A stretch of DNA of 6,635 nucleotides from an uncultured Ruminococcus sp. (GTDB taxonomy: Bacteria > Bacillota > Clostridia > Oscillospirales > Acutalibacteraceae), in contig CADBSZ010000098.1 in the NCBI GenBank assembly GCA_902797525.1, forward strand, positions 1 to 6,635, given 5' to 3'. Shown here piece by piece: positions 1-5,960 of the stretch. The notes beneath the pieces were generated by a model that worked only from the letters and a program-made list of their open reading frames with translations, did no database searches and was not told the origin of the DNA. Position 1 is the stretch's first letter; each line of letters opens with the position of its first letter. A program made the position numbers and the translations under genes.

Positions 1-47
1 ATACCGCGCGCGGAGCAAAGCTTTTTCAACAGTTCATAATTAACCAT
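1..47 (-). CDS. Second M42-family peptidase, N-terminal fragment (cut by window edge)
   Basis: Only the first 15 codons are in the window (ATG at 47-45), reading MVNYELLKKLCSARG and then leaving the left edge. A clean GGAGG (forward cctcc, 56-60) sits 8 nt upstream of the ATG, and the start overlaps the stop of the upstream peptidase by 8 bp in another frame, a typical translationally coupled arrangement. The peptide parallels the N-terminus of the upstream M42 protein (ELQSIIFDLCSTFGVSG), with the same hydrophobic helix ending in LC followed by a small-residue turn, so I infer a second, tandem M42 aminopeptidase-like gene. The start is well supported. The family call rests on 15 residues and is tentative. 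Confidence 0.6.
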   Translation of the reverse strand, partial: MVNYELLKKLCSARG

Positions 48-1062
48 GGAACGCACCTCCGCAATTGATGTATTCGGCAATCAGCCGAGCGGTATTTTCC
101 ACATCCGCAAGAGAAATGACCTCGACAGGCGTGTGCATATAGCGCTGCGGAATGGAAACCACAGCCGTTTTGACACCGCTTTTGCTGACGGCAATATGGT
201 CGCCGTTGGTGCCGGTGGAGCCTGCAATCGGCTCAAGTTGACAGGGAATGTTTTTCTCCTTGGCAACGGCAATCAGTTTATCGGACATAGCGCGGTTCAT
301 GACGGAAGATATACAAATCATGGGGCCTTTGCCAAGCTCGATTTTTCCATACTGTCCCGAAATGTCGGGCTGCGCGGCAAAGCTGACGTCAACGGCAATC
401 GCCTCGTCGATGTCAAATTGAAACGCGCCGGTTTTTGCGCCTGTGCCGTAGGTTTCCTCCTGCGTGCTAAGGAGAATAATGACGCGGTATTCGTCGGTTG
501 AAATCAGTTCCGCAGCGCGAATCAGCGCGGCAACGCCGCAGCGATCGTCGAGTGCCGGAGCAGTGATTTTATCGCCAAGCAGCGTTTGCGGCTGCGCGGC
601 AAAGGTGAGGGTGTCCCCTATATTGAGTTGTTGACGGAGCTGTTCGGCAGGCATGCCGAAATCCACCCATGTTTTGGAAATGGGCGTCGCTTTTCCCTCG
701 TTGCCGTCGGTGAGGTGCGGCGGCAGACAGCAAACCGTACCCTTTAAACCGTTTTCGGCGACCAGAACGCAGTCCTGAAGTACGCGAATATCAATACCGC
801 CGAGCTTATCGACCTTGACAAAGCCGTCGTCGCTGATGTCGGTGATGATAAAACCGATACGGTCAAGGTGCGCATCGAGCAAAATGGTTTTTTCAGCGTT
901 CGGATTGCCGAGCAGCGCAAACAAATTGCCGTTGCAATCGGTTTGAATCTCGCCAAACGACGCAAGGTATTTTTCAGCGCACCTGAGCGCTGGGGCTTCG
1001 CTGCCCGAAACGCCGAAGGTGCTGCACAAATCGAAAATGATGCTTTGAAGTTCCATATGCAT
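40..1062 (-). CDS. M42-family metallo-aminopeptidase
   Basis: A 340-residue cytosolic M42 (PepA/FrvX/YsdC-like) protein, a family of two-metal, usually oligomeric aminopeptidases that trim short peptides. The expected metal ligands are all present in order: H65 and D67 (DAHLD), the bridging D172 in APALDDR, E202/E203 in TQEE, D225 in AVDVS and H310 in YMHTPVE. The length is normal and there is no signal peptide or membrane segment. The ATG at 1062 follows the murD stop (TAA 1065-1063) without a gap. The upstream sequence has only a weak AAAG-like ribosome site, so initiation probably depends on termination of murD translation. A second ATG two codons in (1056) could equally be the start. It is followed by an overlapping second peptidase. 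Substrate is unknown; some family members act on acidic N-termini, but nothing here settles that. Catalytic competence looks intact. Confidence 0.9.
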   Translation of the reverse strand: MHMELQSIIFDLCSTFGVSGSEAPALRCAEKYLASFGEIQTDCNGNLFALLGNPNAEKTILLDAHLDRIGFIITDISDDGFVKVDKLGGIDIRVLQDCVLVAENGLKGTVCCLPPHLTDGNEGKATPISKTWVDFGMPAEQLRQQLNIGDTLTFAAQPQTLLGDKITAPALDDRCGVAALIRAAELISTDEYRVIILLSTQEETYGTGAKTGAFQFDIDEAIAVDVSFAAQPDISGQYGKIELGKGPMICISSVMNRAMSDKLIAVAKEKNIPCQLEPIAGSTGTNGDHIAVSKSGVKTAVVSIPQRYMHTPVEVISLADVENTARLIAEYINCGGAFHG

Positions 1063-2454
1063 TTACTTTAAGCCGTTAACAATGGACTTAAAGTGGTTCC
1101 CTCTTTCCTCAAAATTCCTGTATAAGCCAAAGCTTGCGCTGGCAGGAGACAGCGACACAATGTCGCCCTCTTTGGCGCTTGCCGCGGCTGCCGCGACGGC
1201 TTCTTCCATGTTGGTGACGTTGATGATTTGAATGGCGCCGGGACTGTAGTTTGGCGCCTCTTTGACAGCCGCTTCAATTTTTGGCGCGGTGTCACCCAAA
1301 AGAATCAGCGTTTTGACCTTGTTGTTAATCACGGGACCGAGCGGCTCGTACGGAATATGCTTATCATAGCCGCCGGCGATGATAATAATTTTATCACTAT
1401 AGAGTGAAAGCGTGCCAAGCGCGGTGCGCGTGGGGCTTGACGCGATGGAGTCGTTGTAGTATTTTACGCCGTTAAACTCGCGTACGAACTCAGCACGATG
1501 CGCAACGCCGCCAAAGGTTTTTGCCACCTCGACAATGGTTTTTACGTCCACAATGCCCCATACCGCGGAGATAGCGGCAAGATAGTTTTCAACATTGTGC
1601 ATGCCGGGGATTTTGATGTCGCGATAATCCATGACCTCGGTGACTTTTCCGTAGTCGCTGTAAACAATTTTGGTGCCGTCAAGATAGGCGCCGTTGAAAA
1701 GCTTTTCCTTGACGGAAAACTTTGTAAGCTGTCCGCGCACGGAATCGGAAAAACCGTTGGCAATATCGTTGTCAAGATTGAGCACCGCCTTGGAAAAGGC
1801 GTTTTGGTGCAAAATGATATTCTTTTTGGAATCGACATATTCCTGCATATCCTTGTGAATGTCAAGGTGGTTGGGCGCAAGATTAGTGACAACCGCGATG
1901 TCAGGGCTTTTGCGCATGGAAATAAGCTGAAAGCTCGACAGTTCAACCACTGCGTAATCCTCTGCTTTGACGGTTTCAATCTCAGGCAAAAGAGGCTTGC
2001 CGATGTTGCCGCCGAGATGAACGGTTTTTCCCGCCGCCTTGAGCATTTCGGATATGATGGTGGTAGTGGTGGTTTTGCCGTCGGAGCCTGTGATGGCAAT
2101 CGTGTTGCACGGACAAAGGTCGAAAAAGACCTCCATTTCTGAAGTGAGCACAACGCCGTTTTCGCGCAGCTTCACCAGTTCGTCTTTATAAAACGGCGTA
2201 CCCGGGCTGCGGAACACAATGTCCGCCTGAATGTTATTGAGATAATCGTCGCCGAGCAGCAGCGTCGCGCCGTACGACTGCGCCTTGACGCCGTTTTCGC
2301 CTAAATCCTCGAGCTTTTTGCGGTCGCAGGCAATTACCTTGCAGCCCTTTTCCGCAAACTGCTTAATCAAGGGCAGGTTGCTGGTGCCGATGCCGATGAA
2401 TGCAACGGTTTTTCCCGCGACAGATTCAAAAAATGCGTTCATAGTCGTATTCAT
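1063..2454 (-). CDS. murD: UDP-N-acetylmuramoyl-L-alanine:D-glutamate ligase MurD
   Basis: A 463-residue cytosolic Mur ligase that adds D-glutamate to UDP-MurNAc-L-Ala using ATP, the second amino-acid step of peptidoglycan precursor synthesis. Three domains are visible: an N-terminal Rossmann-like UDP-binding domain (about 1-110, with GIGTSN at 21-26 and RSPGTP at 82-87); the central ATPase (about 115-315), with P-loop GSDGKTT at 123-129, ELSSFQL at 171-177, NLAPNHLDIH at 191-200 and the carbamylated-lysine region DSKKN at 208-212; and the C-terminal domain, with HR at 319-320, NDSIASSPTRT at 334-344, GGYDKH at 361-366 and SPASASFGLYRNFEERG at 436-452. The length is standard and no key motif is missing. 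The start at 2454 is supported by AAGAGGG (forward 2460-2466) 5 nt upstream. A second ATG lies at 2442. It is the first gene of an operon with the M42 peptidases and is divergent from the MocR-type regulator. Confidence 0.96.
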   Translation of the reverse strand: MNTTMNAFFESVAGKTVAFIGIGTSNLPLIKQFAEKGCKVIACDRKKLEDLGENGVKAQSYGATLLLGDDYLNNIQADIVFRSPGTPFYKDELVKLRENGVVLTSEMEVFFDLCPCNTIAITGSDGKTTTTTIISEMLKAAGKTVHLGGNIGKPLLPEIETVKAEDYAVVELSSFQLISMRKSPDIAVVTNLAPNHLDIHKDMQEYVDSKKNIILHQNAFSKAVLNLDNDIANGFSDSVRGQLTKFSVKEKLFNGAYLDGTKIVYSDYGKVTEVMDYRDIKIPGMHNVENYLAAISAVWGIVDVKTIVEVAKTFGGVAHRAEFVREFNGVKYYNDSIASSPTRTALGTLSLYSDKIIIIAGGYDKHIPYEPLGPVINNKVKTLILLGDTAPKIEAAVKEAPNYSPGAIQIINVTNMEEAVAAAAASAKEGDIVSLSPASASFGLYRNFEERGNHFKSIVNGLK

Positions 2455-2485
2455 AGTATCCCTCTTATCGTAAAAAAGTCGACCA

Positions 2486-2503
2486 TTGTTATTATACTAA
2501 CAA
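2486..2503. promoter_or_regulatory. Candidate operator over the murD -10 box
   Basis: A perfect inverted repeat TTGTTA-N6-TAACAA covers the whole -10 element of the murD promoter. The same TGTTA/TAACA half-sites recur, closer together, over the -10 of the divergent regulator gene. Position and symmetry suggest a repressor site, perhaps for the adjacent MocR protein. AT-rich promoter sequence can produce such symmetry by chance, so this is tentative. Confidence 0.35.
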
Positions 2504-2519
2504 ACGGAAAAAATTTCAA
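2491..2519 (-). promoter_or_regulatory. Sigma-A promoter of the murD operon
   Basis: On the minus strand, TTGAAA (forward 2514-2519) and TATAAT (forward 2491-2496) are separated by exactly 17 bp. Transcription would begin near 2484, giving a leader of about 30 nt before murD. This is a consensus -10 with a 5/6... -35 match and nothing else comparable lies upstream of murD in the gap, so it is probably the main promoter for murD and the peptidase genes behind it. Confidence 0.8.
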
Positions 2520-2533
2520 CTAAAATAACGATA

Positions 2534-2562
2534 TTGCAATCATAATTCAAAAATGTTACAAT
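2534..2562 (+). promoter_or_regulatory. Sigma-A promoter of the MocR-type regulator gene
   Basis: TTGCAA (2534-2539) and TACAAT (2557-2562) are spaced by 17 bp. A TGn extended -10 (TG at 2554-2555) directly precedes the -10. The start point would be near 2569, leaving a leader of roughly 16-19 nt. Confidence 0.75.
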
Positions 2563-2566
2563 AACA
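2554..2566. promoter_or_regulatory. Candidate operator over the mocR -10 box
   Basis: A perfect inverted repeat TGTTA-CAA-TAACA contains the -10 of the regulator's own promoter. It shares both half-sites with the larger inverted repeat over the murD -10, but with 3 instead of 6 bp between them. It could serve autoregulation. Part of it is simply the TGn-TACAAT promoter motif, which weakens the case. Confidence 0.3.
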
Positions 2567-2574
2567 GCAGAAGC

Positions 2575-2582
2575 GAGAGGTG
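2575..2582 (+). promoter_or_regulatory. Ribosome-binding site of the MocR-type gene (bears on start choice)
   Basis: GAGAGGTG matches the anti-Shine-Dalgarno sequence well. Measured from the end of AGAGG it lies 4 nt from the first ATG (2585) and 7 nt from the second ATG (2588). The second spacing is closer to the Firmicutes optimum, so the native protein may begin one codon later than annotated here. Confidence 0.7.
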
Positions 2583-2584
2583 AA

Positions 2585-3961
2585 ATGATGCTCTATGATT
2601 TTATTATTGCGGATAAAAACGCAAAAAAACCGATGTACCGCCAAATATATTTGTCGGTGCGCAAAGCGATTGAAAACGGCAATTTAAAAAAGGGCAGCAA
2701 GCTGCCTTCTATCCGCAAGCTCAGCGCCGACAAGGGCATTTCAAAAACCACCGTGCAGAGCGCGTATGACCAGCTTTGCGCCGAGGGCTATATCGTCAAC
2801 AAACCGCAGAGCGGTTATTTTGTGGCAGCGGCGTTTGAAAACATCCCGAAAACTGCGGACAGGATTTATGCGCAGACGCAGGAAAGCCGCTATTTTTCCT
2901 ATGACTTCAGCGGCAAGAGCATTGACGAAAACATTGTTGATCTCGCGGAATGGAAAAAGAATATCAAGGATATTATCAACCGCAATTATCTTTTGACCTC
3001 TTACGGCGATGTGCAGGGAGAGGAAGCGCTGAGAATTGCACTGCAAAAATACGCGCTCGGCACAAGAAGTGTGAACGCGCAGGCTGACAATATTGTGGTG
3101 GGCGCAGGCACGCAGGCTATTCTGGTGCTGCTGTGTTCGCTGATTGGCTTCGGAAAACGGATTGCGATGGAAAAACTGAGCTTTGTTCAGTCGGAATGGG
3201 TGTTCAAAAGCTTTGATTATGATGTGGTGTATTTTGACTGCGACGATTACGGAGCCACGGTTGATTCTTTAAAAGAATTATCCCCTGATGTGATTTTAAT
3301 TAACCCGAATTTTACGGGCGGCAGAGGCGACAACATGCCGGTAACGCGCCGTCTGGAGATAATTGACTGGGCGCGTGAAAACAACGCGTTGATTATTGAG
3401 GACGACTACAACGGCGAGCTGCGCTACTCTACCCTGCCGATGCCGTGCGTGCAGAATTATGATACGGAAAACACGGTGTATGTCGGCTCGTTTTCAAAGG
3501 TACTGCTTCCGTCAGTGCGCATCAGCTACACGGTTTTGCCGCAGAAGCTGATGGCGCGTTATAACAGCGCAAAGCGCTTGATGAACCAGACGGCAAGCAA
3601 AACCGAACAGCTGGCGCTGGCTAAATATATTGAAAGCGGCAAAATTGAGGCGCATTTACGCAAGGCGCGGCGCGTTTATCTGGAAAAAAGCCGTTTGTTG
3701 CAGGAAAGCGTGAAAAAGTACTTTCCCGAAGCGGATCGTGACTTTAACGAAACGTCACTGTATTTGACGCTGAAGCCGCCGTTTGAAGCGGACAGAGAAC
3801 AGATTGAGCAGGATTTGGCGCAGAAGTCGGTGCGGCTGATGGCGAGCAACAAGGGAAATGATGTGTTCACCCTAAGCTTTTCGGGAATTGCGCAGGAAAA
3901 AATTGACGAGGGCGTCCGATTGGTGTGTGAGAGTATTTTTCAAAATAAAAAGACGATATGA
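2585..3961 (+). CDS. MocR/GabR-type transcriptional regulator (GntR wHTH plus aminotransferase-like domain)
   Basis: A 458-residue cytosolic DNA-binding regulator that carries PLP in a fold-type I aminotransferase domain. Residues about 14-80 are a GntR winged helix (PMYRQIYLSVRKAI, then LPSIRKLSADKGISKTTVQ and a wing ending SGYFVA). After a linker, residues about 135-455 form the aminotransferase part: SYGDVQGEEALR at 139-150, the nucleotide-cofactor region VVGAGTQA at 171-178, IIEDDYNGELRY at 270-281 with the pyridine-contacting Asp (D273/D274) and Y275, and SFSK with the Schiff-base lysine K305. PLP binding therefore looks intact. The usual TPSHQxPTG segment is replaced by NPNFTGGRGDN (240-250). 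Relatives regulate GABA, taurine, PLP synthesis or D-Ala-D-Ala ligase genes. The target here is unknown; the divergent murD operon and its own promoter are the obvious candidates. Family call is firm, role is inferred. Confidence 0.92.
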   Translation: MMLYDFIIADKNAKKPMYRQIYLSVRKAIENGNLKKGSKLPSIRKLSADKGISKTTVQSAYDQLCAEGYIVNKPQSGYFVAAAFENIPKTADRIYAQTQESRYFSYDFSGKSIDENIVDLAEWKKNIKDIINRNYLLTSYGDVQGEEALRIALQKYALGTRSVNAQADNIVVGAGTQAILVLLCSLIGFGKRIAMEKLSFVQSEWVFKSFDYDVVYFDCDDYGATVDSLKELSPDVILINPNFTGGRGDNMPVTRRLEIIDWARENNALIIEDDYNGELRYSTLPMPCVQNYDTENTVYVGSFSKVLLPSVRISYTVLPQKLMARYNSAKRLMNQTASKTEQLALAKYIESGKIEAHLRKARRVYLEKSRLLQESVKKYFPEADRDFNETSLYLTLKPPFEADREQIEQDLAQKSVRLMASNKGNDVFTLSFSGIAQEKIDEGVRLVCESIFQNKKTI

Positions 3962-3974
3962 CACGCCGCAATCA

Positions 3975-4685
3975 CTATTGATCAAAAGACGTCATAGCTG
4001 CAACGTCGCGTTGTTGCATACGGCGCATTTTGCGCCAGCTTAAAAAGGCGTAGATGTCGTTGATGAAAAACATCACAAAGCAGACGATGACGGAAACATA
4101 GGATAAATTCTCAAACGCAGCTAGCGACCACAAAACAATCAATACGATATCGTTGGCGGCATATGCGAGCGAAAACCATTCGCTGCGGCGCGCGGTGAGA
4201 TAAACCGCGAGAAAGCTGGTGTAGACCGATATGGTGCTTGGTATGAGATTTGCGGTGTTCAGGGATATTAAGATAAAATAAAATAAAATCGTTACCGCCG
4301 CGCTGAGGACGAATGCAAACGCCATTTCGCGTTTGGATATACACTTGACGGCTACCTCTGCCCTGTTTTGACGGAACGGATGGCGCAGCCACGCAATCAG
4401 CGCGACCACAGCCATGGGAGCGGTCATGCCCATATAGGTGACCATTTCGCCGTAATAGCCAAAACCGAGAGCGATAAATCCATAGGCAACGGAAAAAACC
4501 AAGCCGAGGGCCTGACCGATGGGATTGCCCTTGGCATTGATGATGATGTAGCTGACGCCGATTATCGCCGAAAGCGGATTCACCCAGTTGATGCGGTCAA
4601 AAAGTACGAACGCAGCGATTACCGAAACGACTGAAAAGCACCAAAGGCACCACTCAAACTTTGTAAAATAGCGAAACAAATTCAT
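3975..4685 (-). CDS. pnuC: PnuC-type nicotinamide riboside transporter
   Basis: A 236-residue integral membrane protein with about seven hydrophobic segments (roughly 12-30, 36-50, 57-76, 83-100, 121-140, 149-164 and 173-210). PnuC proteins carry nicotinamide riboside by facilitated diffusion; a cytosolic kinase then traps it for NAD synthesis. Family features visible are NPIGQALGLVFSVAYGF (54-70), YGEMVTYMGM (78-87), NTANLIPS (143-150), then RRSEWFSLAYAANDIVLIVLW (166-186) with the conserved W and ND. I chose ATG 4685, which has GGGAG 6 nt upstream. Starting at the TTG at 4724 would add 13 residues encoded by the 3' arm and T-run of a terminator hairpin, which is implausible. It follows the ZIP gene by about 100 bp but has its own candidate promoter and a hairpin leader. 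Related transporters can carry thiamine or riboflavin, so the substrate is likely but not proven. The gene converges on the MocR gene with 13 bp between stops. Confidence 0.88.
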   Translation of the reverse strand: MNLFRYFTKFEWCLWCFSVVSVIAAFVLFDRINWVNPLSAIIGVSYIIINAKGNPIGQALGLVFSVAYGFIALGFGYYGEMVTYMGMTAPMAVVALIAWLRHPFRQNRAEVAVKCISKREMAFAFVLSAAVTILFYFILISLNTANLIPSTISVYTSFLAVYLTARRSEWFSLAYAANDIVLIVLWSLAAFENLSYVSVIVCFVMFFINDIYAFLSWRKMRRMQQRDVAAMTSFDQ

Positions 4686-4691
4686 AGTATA

Positions 4692-4696
4692 CTCCC
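4692..4696 (-). promoter_or_regulatory. pnuC ribosome-binding site directly after the leader terminator
   Basis: GGGAG (forward ctccc) lies 6 nt upstream of the pnuC ATG and immediately after the T-run of the leader hairpin. It fixes the start at 4685. A transcript that terminates at the hairpin would lack the whole ribosome site and gene. Confidence 0.75.
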
Positions 4697-4755
4697 AAAA
4701 AAAGCATTCGCCTTGCAGCTTCAAAGACCTAACGCTGCAAGAACGAATGCTTTTT
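4697..4755 (-). terminator. Intrinsic terminator in the pnuC leader / downstream of the ZIP gene
   Basis: On the minus strand: A5, GCATTCG, TT, CTTGCAGC, a 14-nt loop, GCTGCAAG, G, CGAATGC, T7. The stem has 8 + 7 G/C-containing pairs interrupted by a small asymmetric bulge, plus 5 A-U pairs, 20 in all. A T-run follows on both strands (T7 minus, T5 plus), so it could work in both directions. It ends the zur-zip transcript and, because it sits between a candidate pnuC promoter and the pnuC ribosome site, it could also control pnuC. Confidence 0.85.
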
Positions 4756-4787
4756 CAACATTCACTACCCGGTGGCAGTTAATCTAT

Positions 4788-5522
4788 TTAATGTAACAGA
4801 CTGCTGATTACGATGACAATAACACCGATGAGTGCTCCGATTAATGACAGCCACTTTTTTTTCGCATGCATAAGATGCGGCAGCAGCTCAAACGCAACAA
4901 TATACAGTATCATTCCCAAGGTGAGCGAAATCAATATTCCGATAACAAAGTCATTCATTGCGCTCCAAAGGGTTTTCATAATCAAACCGCCGATAAAGGT
5001 CGATAAAAACACGGCGAAAAACAGAATCAGTTTTTTACGGCGCGATTCTTTTCTGAGCGTCGAATAAATCACCATTCCCATCGGGATGTTGTGCAATCCT
5101 ACGCCGAGCGCTATCAGCAAACCGAGGCGGGTGGATTGCGTTGAAATACTGTAAACGGACATTCCCTCAATTACATTATGAAGAATAACCGCTACAGATG
5201 AAATAATGCCGATATGGATGACATTTTCATCAGAGCATTCATGTTCAAAGCCGTGCGCGTGGTCGTGCTCGGGAATAAGAAAATCTAATAATTTTAAGAG
5301 CACAATTCCCAATACGACACACACCGGCAAAACAAAGATATGTTCATTGTTAAGGTGCTCAAAAGCCTCCGGCAGCAAATCCATAACCACCAGAGCAAGC
5401 ATTGTTCCGAACGCGACCGAAATCGAGAGCTGTTCAATCAGTTTTGTGTTCCTGACCGATTTTGCTATGACCGCGCCAGCAATGATAAATATTCCCAGAA
5501 AAAAAGTTATCAGTAAACCCAT
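4788..5522 (-). CDS. ZIP-family divalent metal transporter (probably zinc)
   Basis: A 244-residue integral membrane protein of the ZIP family, which moves Zn2+ and related metals into the cytosol. About eight hydrophobic segments are visible, in the family order: TM1 (2-20), TM2 (33-50) with DLLPEAFEH, TM3 (62-82), a histidine-rich loop at 85-95 (EHDHAHGFEHE), TM4 (101-125) with the metal site HNVIEG (115-120), TM5 (132-153) with HNIPMG (144-149), then TM6-TM8 with FELLPH at 211-216. The TM5 motif has Met148 where many relatives have Glu. The ATG at 5522 has AGGAG 6 nt upstream. It lies 26 nt after the Zur-like gene and shares its promoter, supporting a zinc import role repressed when zinc is plentiful. 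Iron or manganese transport cannot be excluded. Confidence 0.92.
   Translation of the reverse strand: MGLLITFFLGIFIIAGAVIAKSVRNTKLIEQLSISVAFGTMLALVVMDLLPEAFEHLNNEHIFVLPVCVVLGIVLLKLLDFLIPEHDHAHGFEHECSDENVIHIGIISSVAVILHNVIEGMSVYSISTQSTRLGLLIALGVGLHNIPMGMVIYSTLRKESRRKKLILFFAVFLSTFIGGLIMKTLWSAMNDFVIGILISLTLGMILYIVAFELLPHLMHAKKKWLSLIGALIGVIVIVISSLLH
4790..4819 (-). promoter_or_regulatory. Candidate pnuC promoter inside the 3' end of the ZIP gene
   Basis: Minus-strand TTGTCA (forward 4814-4819) and TACATT (forward 4790-4795) are 18 bp apart, with a TGn extended -10 (TGT before TACATT). Matches to consensus are 5/6 and 4/6. The start point would be about 4783, just after the ZIP stop codon. The extended -10 and position favour it, but it is weaker than the other promoters in this window. 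Confidence 0.45.
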
Positions 5523-5548
5523 TTATTACTCCTGTTATAATTGAAATA

Positions 5549-5944
5549 TCAGAGTTTGCGACACTGCTTGCAAATGCCGTAGAGCACGGTGTTTGCTTTG
5601 TCAATCGTAAACTCGTCGCTTTGGGCAAGATTTTGAATCAGCATTTCTGCGCCCTGCATGTTCATGTGGTAGGTTTTGCCGCATTTTTCACAGGAAAGAT
5701 GCAGACATTCCTTGCAATGCGCGCCGTCGGTGTATTGATAAAACACCTCGCGGCTGCCGCTTTGATTAACGCGGCGAATCTTGCCCTCTTTTTCCAGCTC
5801 GGAAAGATTGCGGTAGACCGCGCTGATGCTGACGCCCTCGCCCGCAAGCGCGGATTCAAGCTGTTTTGCAGACAGCTTTTCGTCGGCATGGGCGGAAAGA
5901 TATGCGAGCATTGCCTTTCGCTGCTTTGTCATGTACTTTGACAA
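5549..5944 (-). CDS. Fur-family metalloregulator, Zur-like
   Basis: A 131-residue cytosolic metal-dependent repressor. The N-terminal winged helix covers about 1-72, with the recognition helix in SISAVYRNLSELEKEG (39-54). The dimerisation and metal domain follows, with H76, C77, C80, H82, C85, C88 and H93, and a C-terminal C125xxC128 that would pair with C85/C88 as the structural Cys4 zinc site. The region HCKECLHLSCEKCGK has Cys80 where relatives usually have His. The start is TTG at 5944: a perfect GGAGG lies 9 nt upstream, whereas the first in-frame ATG (5932) would be 21 nt away. It is the first gene of an operon with a ZIP transporter and has palindromic operators at its promoter, which favours Zur over PerR or Fur and implies autoregulation. 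The Zur assignment is inferred from context. Confidence 0.88.
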   Translation of the reverse strand: MSKYMTKQRKAMLAYLSAHADEKLSAKQLESALAGEGVSISAVYRNLSELEKEGKIRRVNQSGSREVFYQYTDGAHCKECLHLSCEKCGKTYHMNMQGAEMLIQNLAQSDEFTIDKANTVLYGICKQCRKL

Positions 5945-5953
5945 ACCCGTGCA

Positions 5954-5958
5954 CCTCC
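5954..5958 (-). promoter_or_regulatory. Strong ribosome-binding site that selects the TTG start of the Zur-like gene
   Basis: GGAGG (forward cctcc) lies 9 nt before the TTG at 5944 and far from the in-frame ATG at 5932. It also lies immediately after the proximal operator palindrome, so the operator occupies most of the short 5' leader. Confidence 0.8.
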
Positions 5959-5960
5959 AA

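Larger units (their letters stand above)
4686..4783 (-). promoter_or_regulatory. Candidate attenuator or riboswitch-like leader of pnuC
   Basis: The predicted leader RNA (from about 4783) has a small hairpin, ACT-g-CC / GG-gt-AGT (forward 4764-4779), then GAATG (forward 4759-4763), which can pair with the CATTC of the terminator 5' arm (forward 4745-4749). That five-pair alternative would compete with the 20-bp terminator. Two short ORFs also run through the terminator 5' arm. The layout of promoter, folded 5' region, terminator, RBS and transporter gene is that of a conditional leader. pnuC genes in other Firmicutes can be preceded by the NAD+-II (pnuC motif) riboswitch. I could not match its consensus by eye, so the ligand, if any, is unknown. 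Confidence 0.4.

Noticed and set aside
46..501. Long plus-strand open frame antisense to the M42 peptidase, and a similar one antisense to murD at 1498-2142
   Set aside because: The minus-strand products have full catalytic motifs; the antisense translations have no domain features and reflect codon bias on the opposite strand.
4686..4724. TTG start at 4724 giving pnuC 13 extra N-terminal residues
   Set aside because: The extension is encoded by the terminator 3' arm and T-run, has no ribosome site, and would be lost by termination. ATG 4685 has GGGAG at 6 nt.
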